A stretch of DNA of 64,000 bases from contig CAVQWT010000003.1 in assembly GCA_963717705.1 (NCBI GenBank), forward strand, positions 124,001 through 188,000, in the 5' to 3' direction. How positions within the stretch are numbered: the stretch's first letter is position 1; every line of letters starts with the position of its first letter. A program made the position numbers and the translations under genes. Origin of the DNA: CAVQWT01 sp963717705 (GTDB lineage Bacteria > Pseudomonadota > Gammaproteobacteria > Burkholderiales > Casimicrobiaceae). Below the pieces are notes generated by a model that ran no database searches, had not been told where the DNA came from, and worked only from the letters and a program-made list of their open reading frames with translations. This document shows positions 43,812 through 52,651 of this stretch, one piece after another.

Positions 43812-44402
43812 TCACGCCTCCTTCGGCCAGCGCTGCGCCCGGGTCCTGCCCTGCAGGATCAGCCACAGGTCGTACACCGTCCAGACCAGGATCGCGAACA
43901 CTCCGACCGGCATGCCGAGGTACTGGAACGACATCGGGATCTGCAGCACCGTCAGCTCGTTCCCCCAGCCGACGATCACCAGGTTGATGCCGTACCAGAA
44001 CAGCACCAGCAGCATTGCGATGGCCAGGAGATCGACCGCCGCATCGGCGCGCTCCCTTCCCTTGCCGTCGAGCTTGTCGATGAACTCGGTAATGGTCATC
44101 TGCGCGCCACGGCGGGCCGCGCAGGCGCCGGACAGGAAGGTCACCCAGACCATCAGCAGCTCGGCCGACTCGGTGACGGCGGCCAGGTCCTTGCCGAAGA
44201 CGTGCAGCACCACATTGGTGAACACCAGGACGATCATCGCCGCCCCGATCAGCACCACCGTCCAGTCCACCAGGGCCCCGAACGCCTCGAGCAGCGGCGG
44301 CGCGGGGGGGGATCGGGGAAACATCGGACGCGCCGGCACGGCCGGCCGGATCCCGGGGCTGGCGTCCGCGGGGACACGTGCCGGTGGGCTGGGTTCACTC
44401 AT
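43812..44402 (-). CDS. dctQ: TRAP transporter small permease subunit (DctQ) with Pro-rich N-terminus
   Basis: Small TRAP membrane protein of 196 residues. The four-helix DctQ core starts near residue 40 (FGALVDWTVVLIGAAMIVL) and includes VTFLSGACAARRGAQMTITEFID. The first 38 residues are Pro/Ala-rich and encoded by a stretch containing an eight-G run (44304-44311 on the plus strand), where slippage would switch the frame. The ATG at 44402 was chosen as the nearest start giving a short lead; an internal start after the run is not available before the first helix. Confidence 0.88.
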   Translation of the reverse strand: MSEPSPPARVPADASPGIRPAVPARPMFPRSPPAPPLLEAFGALVDWTVVLIGAAMIVLVFTNVVLHVFGKDLAAVTESAELLMVWVTFLSGACAARRGAQMTITEFIDKLDGKGRERADAAVDLLAIAMLLVLFWYGINLVIVGWGNELTVLQIPMSFQYLGMPVGVFAILVWTVYDLWLILQGRTRAQRWPKEA

Positions 44403-44460
44403 CGCCGTTCCTCCTGCAACGTCCGCCGGCGCCGCGTTGCGCACCGGCGGACGCGCGGTG

Positions 44461-45468
44461 CTAGTTCGCCGGCACCGCCTTGCGTACCGCCTCGGCATCC
44501 GCGAGGAACGCATCGACGTCGGCACCGTACTTCTCCTTCGCCTTCGCGTACGCGGGCTTCACCGAGTCGCGGAACGGCGCGAGAGCGGGCCGCGCGACCT
44601 TTGCACCCTTCGCCGTCATGTCGGCGAGCTGCTTTTCGTCGTTGGCGCGGATCTCGTTGCGGCTCCACGCCCCGGCCTCCTGCGCGGCCTTCAGCACCGC
44701 GGCGCGGTCGGCCTCGGAGAACTTCTGCCAGGTCTTTTCCGAGACTGCCAGCGGGATCGGGCTGTAGACGTGCTTGGTGAGCGTGACGTTCGGCGCAACC
44801 TCGTAGAACTTGTTCGAGTAGATCGTGTCGATCGGGTTCTCCTGGCCGCCGACGGCGCCCTGCTGGATCGCGAGGTAGACCTCGGGCAGCGGCATGATCT
44901 GCACGCCGAAGCCCATCGACTCCAGCGTCCAGCGCATCATCTCGTTGGGGAAGGTGCGCAGCTTGATGCCCTTGGCCGCGGCCGGTGACGGCAGCGGTTC
45001 GCGGGTGGTCATGTCGCGGAAGCCCGCCTCCCACGTGGCCAGGAAGCGGAATCCCTTCGCCGGCGCCTTCGCGAACTCACCCTTGAGCCACGCCGACTCG
45101 TCGTACAGCTTCCAGCCCTGCTCGTAGGACTCGACCAGATACGGCAGCATCGTCAGGTTCAGCGAGGCGAGGTGCGTTGCGAACGAGCCGGTCGAAGACA
45201 CGGTGAAGTCGATGCCTCCGAGCTGCAGTTGCTCGATCGCCTTCGGGTCGTTGGCGAGCTGCCCGGCGGGAAAGATCTGCAGCTTGTAGCGACCCTGCGT
45301 GTACTGCTCGATCTTCTGCCCGAACAGCTCGGCAGCCCTGTGGCGCGCGCCGCCGGGCTGGTCGGTGTGGCTGAACTTGAGCGCCGTTTGGGCGGAGGCG
45401 ACGCCTCCGAACGCTATCGACAGCACCGCGATCGCGACTGCTCGCATGGCGAAATGACGACGATTCAT
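44461..45468 (-). CDS. dctP: TRAP transporter substrate-binding protein (DctP)
   Basis: Periplasmic receptor of 335 residues. The signal peptide (MNRRHFAMRAVAIAVLSIAF, ending ASAQ) has a twin-arginine-like MNRRHF start. The mature protein shows TALKFSHTDQPGGARHRAAE, the typical DctP opening, and AAKGIKLRTFPNEMMRWTLE around the carboxylate-binding Arg. EVYLAIQQGAVGGQENPIDT is the conserved hinge. It heads the TRAP block, downstream of the Gfo/Idh/MocA gene, and should define the substrate of the whole cluster. Confidence 0.93.
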   Translation of the reverse strand: MNRRHFAMRAVAIAVLSIAFGGVASAQTALKFSHTDQPGGARHRAAELFGQKIEQYTQGRYKLQIFPAGQLANDPKAIEQLQLGGIDFTVSSTGSFATHLASLNLTMLPYLVESYEQGWKLYDESAWLKGEFAKAPAKGFRFLATWEAGFRDMTTREPLPSPAAAKGIKLRTFPNEMMRWTLESMGFGVQIMPLPEVYLAIQQGAVGGQENPIDTIYSNKFYEVAPNVTLTKHVYSPIPLAVSEKTWQKFSEADRAAVLKAAQEAGAWSRNEIRANDEKQLADMTAKGAKVARPALAPFRDSVKPAYAKAKEKYGADVDAFLADAEAVRKAVPAN

Positions 45469-45525
45469 GGACTTCTCCTCGGTTGGGGTCCGGCGACCTG
45501 CAACGCGGTGGCGCGTCGCGGCCGT

Positions 45526-46596
45526 CTAGACGTGGGGTTGGGACTCGACTCCGGCCGGCGGCGCGAAGCCGGACAGCACGACGCGCCTTCCTTCACGATG
45601 CGAAACGTAGGCCGCCTCCTGCACGCGCAGGTTGGCGAGGTAGTCGCGCGCGGCGTTCTCCAGCGGCATGCCGTGCGCAAGGTGCTCCAATACGTGGCGC
45701 TGCAGCTTCTCGCACGCGCCGCCGCCGAAGGTGTCGACGGGGCCCGGGTCGTAGGCGTGCAGCACCTCCGGGCCGTGGTGCGGCTTCCACCACAGGCGCG
45801 CGTCGCCGTCCAGGCGCAGCACGCCACCGCTGCCCTCGACCCACAGTTCGCCAAGCGTGCGCCACGGGTTGCCGGCGACGTGGTCGTTCGAGCGGTTTGC
45901 ATCGAGCAGGCCGGTCGCACCGCCCGCGAACTCGAAGATCAGGTAGCCGGCATCCTCGCCGGCGATGACGGGGTTCATCCGGCGCAGCCGCGCGGTCACC
46001 GCCTCGACCTCGCCGGCCAGGAACCGGTAGGTGTCGATGAAGTGGATCGCCGTTTCCACGATCAGGAACCGGGCCATCGACTGGAAGTACGGCTGCCGGT
46101 CGAGGTAGGCGCGCGGGCCCTGGCCATCCCCCGGGCGCATGCGGAAGCCGACCGAGTGCAGGCGTCCGATCGTGCCGGCGTCGAGCAACCGACGGGCCTC
46201 GCGATACCACGGCTCGAAGCGGAAGTTCTCGTGGACCACCAGCGGCACGCGGGCGCGTTCCGCCAGCTCGACCATCGCCACCGCTTCCGCGTAGCTCGTC
46301 CCGAAAGGCTTCTGGCAGATGGTCGGGATGCCGCGTGCCACGCCGTGCCCGACGTACTGGCGATGCGTCGCCGGCGGAGTGATGACGTCGAAGAGGTCCG
46401 GCTTGCACTCGTCGAGCATCTCCTCGACCGACTCGAAGGCGCGCGCGATGCCGTACTGCCGCGCGGCGGCGTTGCCCTTCTCCGCATTCCGGTTGGCGAT
46501 GCCGACGATCTCGACTCCGGGAATCGCCTGCCAGCCCTCGATCTGGAACCGGCTGAAGAAACCAGCTCCGGCGATGGCGACGCGGAATCCGCTCAT
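45526..46596 (-). CDS. Gfo/Idh/MocA family NAD(P)-dependent oxidoreductase
   Basis: Sugar-type dehydrogenase of 356 residues. The Rossmann fingerprint is VAIAGAGFFSRFQIEGWQAI, the family's EKP motif is varied to QKP in CQKPFGTSYAEA, and the catalytic His region is ETAIHFIDTYRFLAG. The ATG at 46596 gives the usual N-terminus. In this cluster it would oxidise a sugar or lactol, feeding a lactone to the SMP-30-type lactonase, but members can also act as oxidoisomerases or reductases. It is 86 bp downstream of the tartrate-type dehydrogenase gene. Confidence 0.88.
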   Translation of the reverse strand: MSGFRVAIAGAGFFSRFQIEGWQAIPGVEIVGIANRNAEKGNAAARQYGIARAFESVEEMLDECKPDLFDVITPPATHRQYVGHGVARGIPTICQKPFGTSYAEAVAMVELAERARVPLVVHENFRFEPWYREARRLLDAGTIGRLHSVGFRMRPGDGQGPRAYLDRQPYFQSMARFLIVETAIHFIDTYRFLAGEVEAVTARLRRMNPVIAGEDAGYLIFEFAGGATGLLDANRSNDHVAGNPWRTLGELWVEGSGGVLRLDGDARLWWKPHHGPEVLHAYDPGPVDTFGGGACEKLQRHVLEHLAHGMPLENAARDYLANLRVQEAAYVSHREGRRVVLSGFAPPAGVESQPHV

Positions 46597-46682
46597 GGCG
46601 GCGGCGCTTGCATGTTCCCCCCGAACGGCGCTGCGCGCCGCTCCCCCCAGGGGGCGAGCGCCTTGGGGCGGCCCGGCGGCGC

Positions 46683-47765
46683 TCATAGGTTGCCCATCAC
46701 TGCGGCGGCGATCGCCGCCGTGCCGTCGCGGCCGCCGAGCTCGACCGGCAGCATGCGGCCGGAAGCGAACACCGCGTCGACCGCGGTCTCGATGCGGCGC
46801 GCCGCCTGCGCGAGCCGCGGATCGCCGTGGCGGTCGGAGAGCCAGTCCAGCATCATCGCCGCCGACAGGATCATCGCGGTGGGATTCGCCTTGCCGTGGC
46901 CCGCGATGTCGGGCGCCGAGCCGTGGCACGGCTGGAACAGCGCGTGCTCGTCGCCGATGTCGGCCGAGGGCGCCATTCCCATCCCGCCGACGAGCCCCGC
47001 CGCCTGGTCCGACAGGATGTCGCCGAACATGTTCTCGGTGACCAGGACGTCGAAGGTCCAGGGCCGGCAAACGAGGTCGAGGGCGGTTGCATCGACATAG
47101 CGGTGCCGCGCGCGCACACCCGGGTGTCGCGCGGCGACCTCGTCGAACACCTTGCGGAAGAACGCCATCGACGCGAACACGTTGGCCTTGTCGACGCAGG
47201 TGACCTCGCCCGGGCGGCCGCGCGCGCGGCGCCGCTCGGCCAGGCGGAAGGCGAACTCGTGGACACGCTCGGACCCCTTGCGGGTGATGACCATGGTGTC
47301 TCGCGCCTCACGATCGTCGACGACCACGCCGTGTCCGACCGAGGCGAACAGGCCCTCGGTGGACTCGCGCACGAGGACGAGGTCGATGTCGCGTGCGCGC
47401 GGGTCGGCGAGCGGCAGCGCGATACCGGGGAGTGCCCGCGCGGGCCGCACGCCGGCGTAGAGCTCGAGCCGGAAGCGCAGGTCGAGCTGCGGCGCGATCT
47501 CGGTCCCGTCGGGCCGGCGGATTTCCGGCCAACCCATCGCGCCGAACAGGATCGCGTGCGCCGAGCGAGCGGCCGCGAACGTGGCCTCGGGCAGCGCATC
47601 GCCCGTGGCCTTGTAGTGCAGCGCGCCGGCCGGGTGCGTCGCGAAGCGCAGGTCGTAGCCTGCCCCCCGCGTGGCGTGCTCGAGCAGCGGCAGCGTGGCG
47701 TCGATCACCTCGACGCCGATGCCGTCTCCGGGAAGGACGCAGATGTCGTAGCGGGAAAGGGGCAT
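46683..47765 (-). CDS. Isocitrate/isopropylmalate dehydrogenase family protein, tartrate/3-isopropylmalate type
   Basis: Metal- and NAD-dependent beta-decarboxylating dehydrogenase of 360 residues. ICVLPGDGIGVEVIDATLPL opens the fold; LYAGVRPARALPG carries the substrate Arg; VTENMFGDILSDQAAGLVGG and HGSAPDIAGHGKANPTAMIL form the metal and nucleotide sites. The length and sequence are nearer tartrate dehydrogenase than LeuB. In a sugar-acid cluster it would oxidise a 2-hydroxy acid carrying a 3-carboxylate or similar group, possibly taking the place held by PdxA2 or LtnD in known tetronate routes. It starts three bases after the GntR gene stop. Confidence 0.88.
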   Translation of the reverse strand: MPLSRYDICVLPGDGIGVEVIDATLPLLEHATRGAGYDLRFATHPAGALHYKATGDALPEATFAAARSAHAILFGAMGWPEIRRPDGTEIAPQLDLRFRLELYAGVRPARALPGIALPLADPRARDIDLVLVRESTEGLFASVGHGVVVDDREARDTMVITRKGSERVHEFAFRLAERRRARGRPGEVTCVDKANVFASMAFFRKVFDEVAARHPGVRARHRYVDATALDLVCRPWTFDVLVTENMFGDILSDQAAGLVGGMGMAPSADIGDEHALFQPCHGSAPDIAGHGKANPTAMILSAAMMLDWLSDRHGDPRLAQAARRIETAVDAVFASGRMLPVELGGRDGTAAIAAAVMGNL

Positions 47766-47767
47766 GG

Positions 47768-48478
47768 CTACAGGCTCGTCAGCCGGAACTGTTTCAGGAT
47801 TTCGGTGAGCTCGAGCGCACCGCGTTCGCGGTGGGCCCGATGCAGTGCGCCAGCCGCTGCCGCATCACCGGCGCGGATCGCCTTCATGACCGCCCGATGC
47901 TCGCGGGTGGAGTTCGTCGGGCGAGGGCGCATGCGCAACGTGACCATGCGCGCGCGGTGCGCGCGTTCCCAGAAATTGATCACCACCTCGGCCAGCCGCC
48001 GGTTGCCGCAAAGGCTCACCAGCTGGAGGTGGAAGCGCTCGTCGGCCCGGGCCCACGCATCGAGATCGTCGGCGGCAAGCGCCGCCTCCATTTCGCGGCA
48101 CGCCGCCTCCAGTGGCGCGAGCTCCGGCGCGCTCGGCCTGCGCCGCGCAGCGAGCTCGGCGGCGAGCGACTCGAGGCTCGTCAGGATCGCGTAGATCTCT
48201 GCCATGTCCACGGGGGACACCGGCAGCACGCGCATCCCGTGCCGGGGGACCACCTCGATCAGGCCCTCGTTGTGCAGTCGGATGAGCGCCTCGCGCACCG
48301 GCGTGCGGCTCACTCCCAGCTCGAGCGCGAGCGCCTGCTCCAGGGCCTGGTGCCCCGGAGGCCACTCGTTGTCGAGGATGCGGGCGCGCATCACCTGGTA
48401 GACGCGCTCGACCGCGCCCGGCGCCGTGGTTCGTTCGGGCGCCGGTGGGCGGCGTGCGGCTGGTTTCGTCGTGGCCAT
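47768..48478 (-). CDS. GntR-family transcriptional regulator, FCD (FadR/VanR) subgroup
   Basis: Regulator of 236 residues. The winged helix has LEQALALELGVSRTPVREAL and LIEVVPRHGMRVLPVSPVD, followed by an all-helical FCD domain with metal-binding acids and histidines (DERFHLQLVSLCGN, HRAVMKAIRAGDAAAAGALH). It lies inside the operon it probably controls, between the SMP-30 and dehydrogenase genes. Two operator-like sites sharing GTATACGTTA lie upstream of the operons at 49544-49565 and 53687-53699. Its effector is likely a pathway sugar acid. Confidence 0.92.
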   Translation of the reverse strand: MATTKPAARRPPAPERTTAPGAVERVYQVMRARILDNEWPPGHQALEQALALELGVSRTPVREALIRLHNEGLIEVVPRHGMRVLPVSPVDMAEIYAILTSLESLAAELAARRRPSAPELAPLEAACREMEAALAADDLDAWARADERFHLQLVSLCGNRRLAEVVINFWERAHRARMVTLRMRPRPTNSTREHRAVMKAIRAGDAAAAGALHRAHRERGALELTEILKQFRLTSL

Positions 48479-48481
48479 GTT

Positions 48482-49483
48482 TCAGTCGAAGATGCGCGCA
48501 CGCCGGTGCCAGTGCGCCGGCGGCTGCCCGGCGACCGGAACGTCGAAGGTCGGCAGGCGCTGGTCGAGCAGGCAACCCAGATAGGCGGTGCGCAGCGCGG
48601 GGCCGCCGAACGCGATGCTGGAGATGTTGCGCAGCACCCGGCCGGCCGCCTTGTCGAGATGCGGTCGGCCCATCGTTCCGGACAGATAGGCGGCCTCCAC
48701 CCAGTCGACGTGCGCCTGATCGGAATCCTGCAGGATCGTCACCTGCGTGCCGTCCGGAGCGACCCGCAGGATGCTGTTGCTGACGATGCTCACCACCCAT
48801 GCGTGGCCGTCGCTGTCGAACGCGAGACCGTCGGGGAAGAACCCCTTGCCGAACGTCGTCACCGTCTCGCGTGGCCCGAGCGAGCCGTCGGCGCGCAGCT
48901 CGAAGCGGGACAGGCGCCGGCCGAAGGTTTCGTTGACCCAGAGCCACCGGCCCGCCGGGTCGATCGCGAGCTCGTTGGTATAGCCCAGGCCGTCGGCGAC
49001 GATGCGCGCTCCACGCCGGTCGACGACCACGACGAAGCCGTCGGCGACGTCGGCGCGGTAGCCCAGTGCGCGCGGCGAGAGCCAGGTGCTGACCGTGATC
49101 CAGAGCCGCCCGGAGGCGTCCTCGATCACGTAGTTGGTCGGCGGCAATGGCCTGCCGTCGATCGCCTGCAGCACCGGAACGACCGTGCCGTTCGCGCCGA
49201 GACGGAACACGCCTCCCGCGTCCGCACCGAGATGCGCAATCAGGAACGAGCCGTCGCTCGCAAGCGCGATCCCGTTCGGCTGCAACGGGCCGCCGTCGGG
49301 ATGCATGCCGACGACGGTTTGCTGCGCGCCGTCCGCGCCGATGCGCGTGACCCCGCCCCGCCAGTCCGCGGCGTAGATGTCGCCGCTGGATGCGCAGAGA
49401 ACGCACTCCGGCCGCCGCAGGTCGGTGCCGGTGAACCGCAGTGCCTCGAGCGGAATGAACCCCGCGTCGACGGTCGTCATCAC
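48482..49483 (-). CDS. SMP-30/gluconolactonase family protein
   Basis: Six-bladed beta-propeller lactonase of 333 residues. Metal-site segments are recognisable: ECVLCASSGDIYAADWRGG (Glu), GYTNELAIDPAGRWLWVNE (Asn), and FFPDGLAFDSDGHAWVVS (Asp). It has no signal peptide and would open a sugar lactone in the cytosol. It is the first gene of the operon that continues through gntR and the dehydrogenases towards the TRAP genes, and its start lies 61 bases after an operator-like inverted repeat. Confidence 0.9.
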   Translation of the reverse strand: MMTTVDAGFIPLEALRFTGTDLRRPECVLCASSGDIYAADWRGGVTRIGADGAQQTVVGMHPDGGPLQPNGIALASDGSFLIAHLGADAGGVFRLGANGTVVPVLQAIDGRPLPPTNYVIEDASGRLWITVSTWLSPRALGYRADVADGFVVVVDRRGARIVADGLGYTNELAIDPAGRWLWVNETFGRRLSRFELRADGSLGPRETVTTFGKGFFPDGLAFDSDGHAWVVSIVSNSILRVAPDGTQVTILQDSDQAHVDWVEAAYLSGTMGRPHLDKAAGRVLRNISSIAFGGPALRTAYLGCLLDQRLPTFDVPVAGQPPAHWHRRARIFD

Positions 49484-49543
49484 GTCCTCCCAGCCTCGGA
49501 ATCACGGCTGCCGGCTCGGGCGGTCCGGTCGTTCATTGCCGTT

Positions 49544-49565
49544 GTGTATACGTTAATGGATACAC
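49544..49565. promoter_or_regulatory. GntR-type operator upstream of the SMP-30/gntR operon
   Basis: GTGTAT-N10-ATACAC is a perfect six-base dyad, and its left half extends to GTATACGTTA, shared with the site before the 2-hydroxyacid dehydrogenase operon. FCD-type GntR regulators typically recognise TNGTATACNA-like cores, which fits. It lies in the 130-bp gap between the transketolase stop and the SMP-30 start, so repression from here would act on the SMP-30-gntR operon. Confidence 0.65.
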
Positions 49566-49597
49566 CGTGACGCGTCAAGCGACGAGCGAGATCGCCG

Positions 49598-49607
49598 CCC
49601 CCCCCCC
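49598..49607. repeat. Ten-base C homopolymer
   Basis: An uninterrupted run of ten C lies seven bases past the transketolase stop codon and about 33 bases upstream of the GntR-type operator. Runs of this length are prone to slippage. Being non-coding, it could only alter spacing upstream of the promoter, or be a sequencing artefact. Confidence 0.9.
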
Positions 49608-49613
49608 GCCGCC

Positions 49614-51674
49614 CTAGTGCGCCTCCAGCGAGGACACCGGTTCGCCGGATCGCACCGCCACCGGCGGCAGGCGCTTCCGCGCCTCGGCCACCACCGCCGC
49701 GGGCGTGATGCCGAAGTGCCGGTAGAGCTCGGCCTCGGGCCCGGACGCGCCGAACGTGCTCATGCCGACGAAGCCGCCGTCCTCCCCGACGAAGCGTTCC
49801 CATCCCAGCTTCACCGCGGCCTCCACCGCGACGCGGGCCGTGCCGCGGCCGAGCACCGCCGCCTGGTACGCCGCGTCCTGCCGGTCGAAGAGTTCCCAGC
49901 ACGGCACCGACACGACCGCCGTCGGAATGCCCTGTTCCTGCAGCGTCCCGCGCGCCTCCAGTGCGATTGCCACCTCCGAGCCCGACGCGAAGAGCGTGGC
50001 GCGCCGCGCTCCGCCGGCGGCTTCCGCCACGACGTAGGCCCCGCGGGCGCACAGGTTCTCGTCGACGTGCACGGTCCGCACGGGCGCGAGCGGCTGGCGC
50101 GAGTTGACGATCGCCGAGGGCGAACGCCGGTTGGCGACTGCGAGCTGCCAGCACTCTGCAGCCTCGACCGCATCGGCAGGCCGCATCACCGCGAGGTTCG
50201 GCATCGCCCGCAACGAAGCCAGGTACTCGACCGGCTGGTGCGTCGGGCCGTTGCGTCCGATGCCGATCGAGTCGTGGCTGAACACCCAGATCACCGGCAG
50301 CGACATCATCGCCGACAGCCGGATCGAATGGCGCATGTAGTCGGAGAATACGAGGAACGTCGCCCCGTAGGGCACCACGCCCTTGTGCGCGACCATGCCG
50401 TTCATCATCGCGCCCATCGCGTGCTCGCGCACCCCGTAGTGCAGGTAGCGTCCGCCGCGGTCGTCGGCGGTGAACGGCCGCATGTCGCGCTTGTGCTGCG
50501 TCGCCGCCTCGAGGTCGGGTGCGCCACCGACGAGCTCGGGGATCGCATGCGACAGCACGCGCGTGATTTCGCCCGAGGAGCGCACCGTCGGCTGCGTGGG
50601 CGCCTTCGTCGCCGCCTCGCGCTTCCAGTCGAGGAGCGTCTTCTCCCATCCCGCCGGCAGCTCGCCGCGCATCAGCCGCTCGAACTTCGCGCGCTTCTGC
50701 GGGTCGCTCGCGGCGAGCCGCGCCTCCCACGCCGCGCGCTCGCCCGCGCCGCGCTGCCCGGCCTTGCGCCACTCGGCGAGGATCGGCGCGGGCACGACGA
50801 AGCGCTCGTGCGGCCACCCGAGGTGCTCGCGCGCCGCCGTGCCGTCGTCCTCGAACAGCTTGCCGCCGTGGGCGACGCGCTGGTTCTCGATCCGCGGCAC
50901 CCCGAAGCCGATCAAGGTGTTGCACTTGATCATCGACGGGCGCGGGTCGGCCTTGGCCGCGGCGATCGCGGCCGCGATCGCGTCCTGGTCGTGCCCGTCG
51001 CACTCCTGGACGTGCCAGCCGGCGCACGCGAAGCGGACCATGTAGTCCTCGGTCACCGCCTGCGACGTCGGGCCGTCGTCGGTCATCCGGTTCGAGTCGT
51101 AGAGGAAGATCAGCCGGCCGAGGCGCAGGTGCCCGGCGAGGGAGATCACCTCGTGGCCGAGGCCCTCCATCAGGCAGCCGTCGCCGACCAGCGCGTACGT
51201 GTAGTGCCGGACGATGTCGTCGCCGAATTCATCGTTCAGCATCGCCTCGGCGACCGCCATGCCGGCGGCGTTGGCGATCCCCTGTCCCAGCGGCCCGGTG
51301 GTGATCTCGACGCCGTGGTCCGGCTCGTACTCCGGGTGTCCCGGGGTGTTCGAGCCGAGTTCCCGGAAGCGCCTGACCTGCTCGATCGGGAACGCCGCGT
51401 AGCCGCACAGGTGCAGCAGCGAGTAGATCAGCGTCGAGCCGTGCCCGTTCGACTGCACGAAGCGGTCGCGGTCCGGCCAGCGCGGGCAGGCGGGATCGAA
51501 CTTCAGGTGTCGGGTGAACAGCGCGGTGCAGATGTCCGCGGCGCCGAGCGGCGTCCCGGGGTGTCCGTCGCCGGCGTGGACTATCGCGTCGAGCGCAAGG
51601 AAGCGTATGGCGTTGGCCATCTCGCGGTGGGTCGCTGCCATGGTTCGTGCTCCGGTGTCCTGGGGGGTCGGCAT
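49614..51674 (-). CDS. tkt: Transketolase
   Basis: Thiamine-diphosphate enzyme of 686 residues with both halves intact. Landmarks are GDGHPGTPLGAADICTALF, the TPP-binding LVGDGCLMEGLGHEVISLAG with DSNRMT, and the pyrimidine-domain APYGATFLVFSD-like VVPYGATFLVFSDYM, then EYLASLRAMPNLAVMRPADA. The ATG at 51674 shares one base with the previous stop (TGATG). It is a cluster-specific copy rather than the housekeeping enzyme, and by context would split or transfer a two-carbon unit from a ketose or ketose phosphate generated by the pathway. It is 24 bases downstream-coupled to the TIM-barrel and dehydrogenase genes. Confidence 0.93.
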   Translation of the reverse strand: MPTPQDTGARTMAATHREMANAIRFLALDAIVHAGDGHPGTPLGAADICTALFTRHLKFDPACPRWPDRDRFVQSNGHGSTLIYSLLHLCGYAAFPIEQVRRFRELGSNTPGHPEYEPDHGVEITTGPLGQGIANAAGMAVAEAMLNDEFGDDIVRHYTYALVGDGCLMEGLGHEVISLAGHLRLGRLIFLYDSNRMTDDGPTSQAVTEDYMVRFACAGWHVQECDGHDQDAIAAAIAAAKADPRPSMIKCNTLIGFGVPRIENQRVAHGGKLFEDDGTAAREHLGWPHERFVVPAPILAEWRKAGQRGAGERAAWEARLAASDPQKRAKFERLMRGELPAGWEKTLLDWKREAATKAPTQPTVRSSGEITRVLSHAIPELVGGAPDLEAATQHKRDMRPFTADDRGGRYLHYGVREHAMGAMMNGMVAHKGVVPYGATFLVFSDYMRHSIRLSAMMSLPVIWVFSHDSIGIGRNGPTHQPVEYLASLRAMPNLAVMRPADAVEAAECWQLAVANRRSPSAIVNSRQPLAPVRTVHVDENLCARGAYVVAEAAGGARRATLFASGSEVAIALEARGTLQEQGIPTAVVSVPCWELFDRQDAAYQAAVLGRGTARVAVEAAVKLGWERFVGEDGGFVGMSTFGASGPEAELYRHFGITPAAVVAEARKRLPPVAVRSGEPVSSLEAH

Positions 51675-52627
51675 CAGGCCAGCGTGTGGACGTAGCCGAT
51701 CGTCTGCGAAGGATTGTTCGCGACCTGCAGCGCCTCCATCCTCGGGGAGTCGATGCGCCGGCTAAGGGACTCGTACTTCCGCGTGAGGCGCGCGGCGGTG
51801 GCGAAGAACTCGATGGGCTCCGCTTCCTTCGGCACGATGTCGAACGTCATCCAGTCGTCGTAGCCCAGGCGCTTCAGCGTCCACAGGAACTCGATCAGCT
51901 CCCACGGGTGTACGGCGCCGGGAAGCAGGTCCCAGTCGGCCCGGCCGTCGTTGTCGTTCAGGTGCACGTAGAAGAGCCGCTTGGCCATCGCGAGCAGCGC
52001 CGCCGACTGCGACGCGTTCTCGTTGGCGAAGAGCGCGTGGCCGACGTCGAGCGTCACGCCCAGGTTGTCGCGGTTGACGATCTGGCAGAACGCCGCCGTC
52101 TCCCCGGCGTTGCCGAGCAGCGAGCGCACCCGGGGCTCGCTGATCTTGTACTCGATGCAGATCGGGAACGACGGGTCGTGGTCGGCGATCTCCGCGTAGC
52201 ACTCGGCGGCGGTTTCGTAGGCGCGCGCGAAGTCGAGCTCGAACGCGTAGTCGATGCCGTCGTTCAGCGGGCAGTTGGTGATCCGCGGCGCGCCGATCTC
52301 GCGCGCGACGTCGATGCAGCGCTTGAAGTCGTCGACCGCCGCCCTGCGCTCCTCCGGCTTGGTCGACGACCATGCGCCGCGCAGCCATCGGTCGGGCCGC
52401 ACCGACGCGAAGTTGATCGCCGCGATGCCGAGGTTGTTGCGCTCGAGCGCGGCCTTGACCGCCTTCGGGTCGGCGAGGTCGCCCGGATAGCGCAGCTCGA
52501 CGCCCTCGCAGCCCTCCGTGCGTCCCGCCATGTCGAGGATCTCGAGGATCGTGCGGGGCTCCTGGTACTGCAGGAACCGGTTGCGGGTCTGGCCCATGAA
52601 CAGCGTCAGGATCGCGAGGCGTGCCAT
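51674..52627 (-). CDS. Sugar phosphate isomerase/epimerase-type TIM-barrel protein
   Basis: AP-endonuclease-2-type TIM barrel of 317 residues. Metal-site residues lie in ICIEYKISEPR (Glu), VTLDVGHALFANENAS (Asp/His), FYVHLNDNDGRADWDLL (His/Asp) and WMTFDIVPKE. The family includes hydroxypyruvate isomerases, tagatose epimerases and the 3-oxo-isoapionate decarboxylases of apiose catabolism. Position between a transketolase and a 2-hydroxyacid dehydrogenase, and a DUF1537 kinase in the same cluster, makes a branched or C4-C5 sugar-acid substrate likely. The exact reaction is not readable. Confidence 0.85.
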   Translation of the reverse strand: MARLAILTLFMGQTRNRFLQYQEPRTILEILDMAGRTEGCEGVELRYPGDLADPKAVKAALERNNLGIAAINFASVRPDRWLRGAWSSTKPEERRAAVDDFKRCIDVAREIGAPRITNCPLNDGIDYAFELDFARAYETAAECYAEIADHDPSFPICIEYKISEPRVRSLLGNAGETAAFCQIVNRDNLGVTLDVGHALFANENASQSAALLAMAKRLFYVHLNDNDGRADWDLLPGAVHPWELIEFLWTLKRLGYDDWMTFDIVPKEAEPIEFFATAARLTRKYESLSRRIDSPRMEALQVANNPSQTIGYVHTLA

Positions 52628-52651
52628 TGTTGACTCCAGCGTGTGTTTCGT

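Noticed and set aside
42341..43987. A 548-codon open frame on the plus strand, rich in His, Gln and Arg
   Set aside because: It mirrors the TRAP permease and kinase genes; the composition is typical of the reverse strand of membrane-protein genes.
49598..49607. C10 tract as phase-variation switch of transketolase
   Set aside because: It lies beyond the stop codon and cannot change the protein; it could only affect spacing of the neighbouring promoter or be a read error.
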